51,722 bases of DNA, from positions 1-51,722 of the forward strand of contig JABYQR010000316.1 in assembly GCA_022592445.1 (NCBI GenBank). Reading direction: 5' to 3'. Made by a program: the position numbers and the translations under genes. Under the pieces are notes generated by a model. That model was not told the DNA's origin. It made no database searches and saw only the letters and a program-made list of their open reading frames with translations. Source of the DNA: Cytidiella melzeri (lineage: Eukaryota; Basidiomycota; Agaricomycetes; Polyporales; Irpicaceae). Shown here piece by piece: positions 45,601-51,722 of this stretch. Numbering within the stretch: the first letter of the stretch is position 1; the number at the start of each line of letters is the position of its first letter.

Positions 45601-46618
45601 TCCATCTTCAACGAGAACGGCGTGCGGCCGTCGGAGGGCGACCCGAAAGCTCAAGACAGACGGCTACACGAGCTTTACGGACGCGCCAAAGCTCTGTTTG
45701 ATCTTGTCGCACCACAAGAGTACGGTATAGAGCCGGAAGAGAAGTGAGTTGCGGTGTTTGCTCTCATGTAGGCGCTGCTGGCTTATACAAGATTACATAG
45801 GGAAGAGATTGGCGTCCTTACCTCGCTACCGCTTCTACGAAATATCGTGGGCGACTTGGAGAACGCCCGTAACAATGAAGAGTGTTCGCTGACTCTGTAC
45901 TTTACGAAAGAGAGTCACATCCACACTCTCGTAAACCTGGTTCTTCTTTCAGGGCTGCCTATCGCCAACAGGCGTATACCTGAACTGGATTACTGTGTAA
46001 GAGCGTCCCACGACTGCATTCCACAAACTTTTCACTGACCTTCATTACATACTAGTCACATGTAGTGTATGGTCCTCTCTCTTCCTTTGCGGCTGCTACG
46101 GTCTAGAGTTGATCATTGTTCTCCTTTTTCGATGATAGTTTCGAGTTGTATGAACGGAATCACGGCCGCGGCAGAACCGACAAGGAGTACTCCATCCGTC
46201 TTTCGCTGAGCGAAGGAGCACATTCGTCAAATGTGTTGGACTCTGCTCTGGACGCTCGCCACTCCTTGAATGTGCAACCCCGCAAGTACGTACTAGCCTC
46301 TCCTCTCTGATCGTTCGCACGCTATGAGGACGGCAGTTTTCGTGCGCATATGCTGACTTTGTTGTGCGGTATATTGTAGGAAATTGACACAGCATCTGCC
46401 GTACAGTCTCGTTATTGAAAAGTTCTCCAAGCATTTTGGACGTGTCGTGGACGTGCGTTGCCTCCCACTCCGTTTACCTGTCCCACGTTCTGAATTCGCT
46501 TCTTCTTGTGTTTTTTCGTCGTGCATTATAGGATGATGACACGGACAGGGAAACTCCTCTCGAACTTATTGAACCTCTCACCTCTCACGGGAGCGACGTT
46601 AGCATGGACGAATCCTGA
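42611..46618 (+). CDS. asp1: diphosphoinositol pentakisphosphate kinase / phosphatase (PPIP5K, Asp1/Vip1)
   Basis: This makes and breaks inositol pyrophosphates that signal phosphate status and control growth polarity. After a Ser-rich N-terminus comes the ATP-grasp half: [88 protein letters not shown] and [17 protein letters not shown]. The histidine acid phosphatase half has [18 protein letters not shown], with the RHADRTP active site, and later [20 protein letters not shown], ending at TGA 46616-46618. Between 43551 and 44692 six single-base breaks are needed to keep the conserved frame (near 43553 minus, 43675 plus, 43866 plus, 44049 minus, 44485 plus, 44689 plus). Both flanks of that stretch are clean. 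Decay or consensus error are both possible. Confidence 0.9.
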
Positions 46619-48602
46619 ACAGCTAAGCTGACTGTGCGCTATGGCTTGGCCATCAAAGCTGCTGTGTTGGAGATGTGTTTGCGATAGTGTCCGTCAACTC
46701 CTCCACATTACTCTCGCCGAGATGTGTGATCTAACAGGAAATATAGCGAGTCGTCGTTGGATCATTCAAGCCAAGGAGTCACTAGCTAGTCACTACTGTA
46801 GTCATACCTTGCCCAACGTTCTTCCTCTTTGTCTCGGGATGTGAATCGACCAAGCTGCGGATATCAGGATGTACAGTGAGACAAGCTGTGATGTTTCTAT
46901 GCCATTAGTACATAGCCTTTGTTGGCAAACTGAGGAGGCTTCCGGGACAATTTATTCAAGTACTCACGGCGACAGCTAAGTAAGTAGTACTCTGGACATC
47001 ACTCACGTATAACATTGACCAATGCGTTTTTCACAGCCGCAAATGTTTGAAATCTTGCGGCCCCGGGTTTCTGGGCTCCGCAGGATTTTTCACGGCAAAA
47101 TTGACAGATCGAGGTTTGGCTGTAGCAGCCCAACGCTGTAATATGCATGCATAGACGTACTAGGGGTTAGCTGGCGTGGCGTACGTTGCGGCACGACCTG
47201 AGCAGCAGTGGGCTTTGATATTGCTAGATATAACATCACGTCCCGAGATTGAGTGAGTCTCCTCGACGTGGCACATGCTCAACTTCTCCTACGTAGGCAA
47301 ACATTGGACAATATCGTTTCTGCAAGACCATGATGGCCAATGAACACGGCGGCGACCTCAGGCTTGGCTCAACTTTCAATAGTATACTATATGCCTGCAA
47401 ACCAAGGAAGTAACTTTTGCTCCGCTCTCGCTGTACATAACGGTCGGTGGTACAATGACCTCTTTTCTTTACGCGTCGGTCAATAATCTCCCACGCAGAG
47501 AACCTCACCCTTGGATCATCATCTCGCGTCCCCGTTTCTGGTTTCTTCTAGCGTTCTGCGCTGTCCCAGACCTTCTCACGCAAAAGTGCCTATCTTACGG
47601 CCTATTACTCAAACCTCGTTGCATCGGCTTGCCGTCATGCCACCTTATCGTCCGGTCAGACAAGGGAGCGAGTGAGTACTTTGTCTCGAAAAGTCGCTTC
47701 TACAACTCATGAAAGTGGCACTCCTCCAGCTTCACATACATATGCATGTGCTCGCATGTTATCAGATAGCAGATAAGTGCACTTCAATCAAGCCCGCGAA
47801 GAAGGAATCGAAGCTCCTGCGATGCGAGAAAAAATCAATGGTTCACACACTATCCTCTACGTGGGCTAACTAACCGAGCCTAATATTAGATTGTGAGTGC
47901 GAGTATTGCACGCCCACTGCCTCGTGCCGTTGTCTGCGTGTGTTTCCTTCAGTAGGTGATCTGGCAGAAGCTGCCTCGCATTTCAGAGGTTTGCGACCGG
48001 TGGGAATGACCCCTCGCCTCACTATCTTTACAAAGCTCCCGAGAAGCTTCAATGGAACGGTTCAGAAAACAGGCCGAGGTCGAGACTCGGATGATCGTTC
48101 TATATGTTATGTTTCCTTGTCATGTAGAGCAACATCGACCGCTGACAGACCCAGGGAAACACCAGCGTGCTTCGTCTTTCGCCCCGACGTATGAACGCGA
48201 AAGCCGGTCTATTACGGAGGCAAATATACGTCGTCGCAGCCATCAACATCGACAATTCACAACATTCGCGGACGAACATGCTTCGAATGTTTGTCGACAT
48301 GCAAACGTCCATCTTCGCCGCTACGTTTGTCTCTCACACATTCACGCTTTGGACTTCCACCTGTTACACGGTTAATTTTAGCTCGCAGAGACACTCAGTT
48401 GCAAAGAAATGCGGTGTGCCGGGGAAGAGCACAAAGGAGCCAGTAACATATCCAGGCAGGTCTGACAAACATGGCAACAAAGTACACCAAGATCAAACCA
48501 AGTAAGGGAGAGGATCATATGGGTGGTCGTAGGGTCGTGAGCTCGGCGACAGCCATCTAATCTACGAGCAGAGGAAACTGAGCTCATTGCGCTGTAAACA
48601 GC
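46619..48602. other. long intergenic region
   Basis: About 2 kb between the converging PPIP5K and FTR1 genes. Short frames occur on both strands, but none has recognisable motifs or convincing splice structure. No RNA gene or repeat was noticed. Confidence 0.5.
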
Positions 48603-50048
48603 TCATTCCTTCTCAGGAATCTCAGCGATCTCCGAATCACCCCTGTGCAGCGCGGCCCTTTCCCGCCTCCTGACACCGGCCTCACTCTCCCTTCCAAACA
48701 GCTTGGTCCTTCCCTCCTTGTACTTCATCACAATCAGGACAACAACGGCAGCGATCCAGTAGAACACGTATCCGAGCACGGTGCCGAGCGTAGCGTTATT
48801 CGTCCATCCAAAAATGGCGTTGAAGATCGACCAACCGTTGTTGTCAAAGTGTTCTCGGGGTTGCAGCAGTCCAAATGCCACACGTTCCCGCGGACGTCGT
48901 ATGAGCCAGGGCCGTCTCCTGCAGCGCCTGCGTCGTCGACATCGCCGCCGAGTCTGAGTGACGAAGATGAGATGTCAGCTAGGGAACGGTGAGAGTAAGG
49001 GCAAGAACATACAGGTGGTTGAAAGTGTTCTCTTGGAAGGAGCCGATAGAACGGCTGAAGAGCCCAGCGCCGATGAGCAGGAGCAAGTTGGTCATGACGA
49101 CCAAGAAGATTGTAAGAGCTGGAAAAATAACCATTAGCCACTAACCCGCGCTGAGTTTGGCGTAAAGAAGAAAGACTTACTGGTGCGACTGGCGAAGGAG
49201 TAGATGAGGAAGCCGCAGATCAATCCACAGACGAGACCGACGACGGTAGCGAGCGGGATCGAAGTAGCAGGCTGGCCAAGGGAGACTCCTCCCACGAACA
49301 CTACAGCTTCCATTCCTGTACATTGCCAACGACAGTTTAAGCGTTTAGTATTTGTCATGAACGAGTTAGGAAAGTGTGGGACACGCACCCTCTCGCAGAA
49401 CGGTGATCAAAGGCAGGATGAAGAGAACCCACTTGCCGCTCCTTGCACCGGAATCGACGTCTGCGTTGTGTCAACGCTGTCAGTATGCGTATTCGCGACA
49501 GTAAGTGTATGACACTCACGTTGACCTTCAAAGGCGCGTTGCAGCTTGACACGCCATTTCGCCTTGGCACGGTCCATCTTGAGCATGGTGATGCCCATGA
49601 CAAAGATCATGAGGGAAGCAATCAACTCGAAGATACCTGTGATGCGCATATACTCAGCCCCACTTGAAGATACTCAAAAGTGCGTAAAACACGTACCCTC
49701 CCAGAGTTCCTCGGCATTGGCCCAGAGGTTGCTCGCCTTTGTGAACCACACGGCAATGAAGGCTGCACCAATGGCGAGGGCGATGAAGAAGCCAAGGGAC
49801 GAGCCGGCAAAGATTTGAATGCGCATGCGACGGATGAAACGCTTCTTGCGAGCGGCGGACTCGGCGTCGCTTTCCTGCGTGAGCTCACGAGAGTTTTGGT
49901 CTGAGCCTGCCTCGCGTTTCTCGCTAAAGTTGTCCTCTGAAGCGATTTGTTCCACGAGACCAAGGAGAACGGAGACGATGATGGCGGCCTCCAAAGTCTC
50001 TCGGAAGACGATGAAGAATATGGGAACGGAGAAGACGCTTTTGCCCAT
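48603..50048 (-). CDS. FTR1: high-affinity iron permease
   Basis: This plasma-membrane permease takes up iron oxidised by its partner ferroxidase. The start MGKSVFSVPIFFIVFRETLE was chosen because it matches the family N-terminus; an upstream in-frame extension is not expected. The two iron-passage motifs are visible: RETLE in helix 1 and REGME (TVLREGMEAVVFVGG) in the second half. A loop of about 50 acidic and basic residues lies between helices 1 and 2. Family blocks continue with SLMIFVMGITMLKMDRAKAK, GAGLFSRSIGSFQENTFNHL and DVRGNVWHLDCCNPE. After CCNPEN the frame must shift by one base (near 48848) to reach FDNNGWSIFNAIFGWTNN and the C-terminal tail. Five short introns otherwise join cleanly. 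It shares its promoter with FET3. Confidence 0.93.
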
Positions 50049-51022
50049 GGTTGCTACGTACGAGAGGGAGAGGAGAGACGAGCCGGTCGCGTCGAGGATG
50101 GGAGGAGGGACGACGGGAGTCGGAAGAAAGGGGCGGTCTGAGGAGAGACATGCTATAAGTAAGAGAGACAGACAGCTGGCGGGTGGGGGTACTAAGGGTG
50201 AGGACGGTGCTGGAAATGCCAGATTCACACGCCGTCCAATCTGATAATTTTTCCATTGATCTCAGGGGGCGTCTGATCCTCGTTGGCCAGCTGATCTCAA
50301 GGTTTCGGGGGCGATATCTTATCAGATTACGAATACAGCACGCTAACACCATGTTCCCACACTTCATCAGCCCATGCACGCGTCGTTCTCGCCCTTTGAA
50401 AGGGTCCTATTTCCGCCGAACATGCCATTCCATGTCCTTGGCGCAATATTTTTGGTCGTTGACAACGCCGAAGTGTTGGTGCAGGGTGGTGACGAAGGCG
50501 TTTGAAACAAGCTTGAAACGCGCCTGGACGTGGGAACGCCGCCTGGACCCCTGCTTTAGGCACAAGGGAGTAATGTGTTTGCCGGTGGACCGTGAGCTCA
50601 AGCACGCCAGCAAAGCGAGTATTCAAGCTTCTTTGCATGCCTCATTCATACTATCTGATAACTCGAAGCTGTAGGATCCACTCGTCAATGCCTCGATGCT
50701 GGGCATGAGGACGGCCGGGATGAGTCGTGTGTGAGCGGGCGGTCGCACGGCTCGAGGTTCTGCCGAAGGAACGAGGTTACTGGCAGATTAGATCGAGACG
50801 CTAGGGGTGGTTATCAGATAAAAATTTCACCTGTCTGATCCAAAGTCGCGTTGGCAGCACTTGGCCACCCTTCCACCACACCTCCGTTCTGGCCACTTCT
50901 GCTCCTCCCGTATTTAGTCTACCTCATCCGCTCGTGTTCACTCCCACCCTCCACCCATCCCTCATAGGGCCCCCTCTCAACAACGAACAACGTCTATAGC
51001 CTCGCGAGCGTACTCGTTCAAA
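50049..51022. promoter_or_regulatory. shared FTR1-FET3 promoter with iron-type GATA sites
   Basis: The 974 bases between the two start codons contain ATCWGATAA at four places: 50239-50247 (plus), 50319-50327 (minus), 50653-50661 (plus), and the palindrome TTATCAGATAA at 50811-50821, which reads as the site on both strands. ATCWGATAA is the extended consensus of fungal iron repressors of the SRE/SreA/Fep1/Urbs1 GATA family. Iron repression of both genes from this region is inferred. Confidence 0.8.
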
Positions 51023-51722
51023 ATGCGGTCTGTCCTCTCCTTTTTAGCCGTCGCCTCTCCTGCCCTCGCGGCTGTTCACGAAGTCTGGTACAACATCACC
51101 TATGTTGAAAACGCCAACCCTGATGGTTTGGCCGAACGTCGCGTTATTGGTGTCAACGGCACCTGGCCGCAAGTATTTCCAACCTATAGCGTATAGTCTA
51201 CCACACTGACCCTTGTCGTAACAGGCCGCCCATTCTCGAGGTCCAGTCCACGGATGACGTCCTCGTCCACGCGCAGAACTCGCTCGTCGAGCCCATGACA
51301 CTTCACCATCACGGAATGTTTTTCAACTCGACATCATGGCAGGACGGAGCCATAGGGGTGTCCCAATGGTAATCCACACTGCTCGAACGTAGAGAAAGTA
51401 CACCAGCTCAAGTATCATATGTAGTGTATACCGGTAGGACAAAGCTGGGACTATATCATTCCCGTTTCAACCAGCAACCAGAGCGGCACATACTGGTGGC
51501 ACTCACATGCGAATGTAAGCATGGGTATCTGCCACGCTCGAATCCGACGCTGATATCTCTCTCAGGGCCAATACGTAGACGGGCTCCGTGCACCTATCGT
51601 CATTCACCCACCAGAGGAGAAGCACCAGTACGACGAAGAGTTCACCGTCATTCTCGGGGATTGGTACCACGACGATCATGCCACGTTAATCAAGCAGTTT
51701 ATTAGCGTTGCTAACCCGGCGG
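51023..51722 (+). CDS. FET3: Fet3-type multicopper ferroxidase, 5' part (cut by window end)
   Basis: The copper oxidase turns Fe(II) to Fe(III) for FTR1. A signal peptide (MRSVLSFLAVASPALAAVHE) is followed by the first cupredoxin domain. Copper motif 1 is LHHHGMFFNSTSWQDG, and motif 2 is GTYWWHSHANGQYVDGLRAP. EFTVILGDWYHDDHATLIKQ follows; yeast Fet3 has SEWYHD here, whose Glu (185 as I recall) binds iron, and this protein has Asp. Introns at about 51169-51224 and 51519-51567 splice in frame. The intron after GVSQ (51369-51424) joins only if one base is missing near 51426. The gene runs past the window, so the last two cupredoxin domains and the membrane anchor cannot be seen. Confidence 0.92.

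Noticed and set aside
50049..50228. N-terminal extension of FTR1 upstream of residue Met at 50048
   Set aside because: The extension is low-complexity Pro/Ser/Leu, its first codon is in the shared promoter, and the family N-terminus begins at the downstream Met.

Overview
The window is nuclear DNA of a filamentous basidiomycete, most likely a wood- or litter-decaying Agaricomycete. The genes are split by many short GT-AG introns (about 45-65 bases). The gene set fits: a CBM1-linked CE16 esterase, an opsin-like Hsp30/Mrh1-type protein, a proteinase K-type secreted subtilase, an FTR1/FET3 iron-uptake pair and a KDZ (Kyakuja-Dileera-Zisupton) transposon. No rRNA, tRNA or CRISPR array was recognised.

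Layout. Bases 1-2684 hold no credible gene, but 2042-2084 closely resembles the outer end of the KDZ element found later, so the left edge looks like the relic of a second, older element. From 2685 to 15094 there are mostly plus-strand housekeeping and membrane genes: an FAD-dependent oxidoreductase, DPH5, cytosolic asparaginyl-tRNA synthetase, an MFS permease, an uncertain antisense ORF, an opsin-related protein and TIM50. A secreted CBM1-CE16 esterase lies on the minus strand (15263-17043), followed by an acidic C2H2 zinc-finger protein (17888-20129). 20130-24261 is poorly conserved: a tiny gene, a minus-strand orphan gene and fragments. Next come an ERV-type sulfhydryl oxidase, a subtilisin-like protease, a short kinesin, a mitochondrial-type orphan protein and an Fmp10-like membrane protein (24386-32914).

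A 9.2-kb KDZ-class DNA transposon (33095-42321) sits between the Fmp10-like gene and the divergently transcribed PPIP5K (Asp1/Vip1) gene. It has roughly 1-kb inverted terminal repeats, a minus-strand transposase and two plus-strand cargo genes of unknown function. PPIP5K (42611-46618) is followed by 2 kb without genes, then by the head-to-head pair FTR1 (minus) and FET3 (plus, cut by the window end). Their shared 974-base promoter has four sites, one of them palindromic, that match the GATA-type iron-regulator consensus ATCWGATAA. The two proteins form one complex: the ferroxidase hands iron to the permease.

A pattern that cuts across genes: coding exons left of about 33 kb splice cleanly in frame. 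Right of about 36.5 kb, single-base frame breaks appear in the transposase, both cargo genes, the kinase half of PPIP5K (six), FTR1 (one) and FET3 (one). Because conserved, unrelated genes are hit, consensus error is a serious alternative to gene decay.
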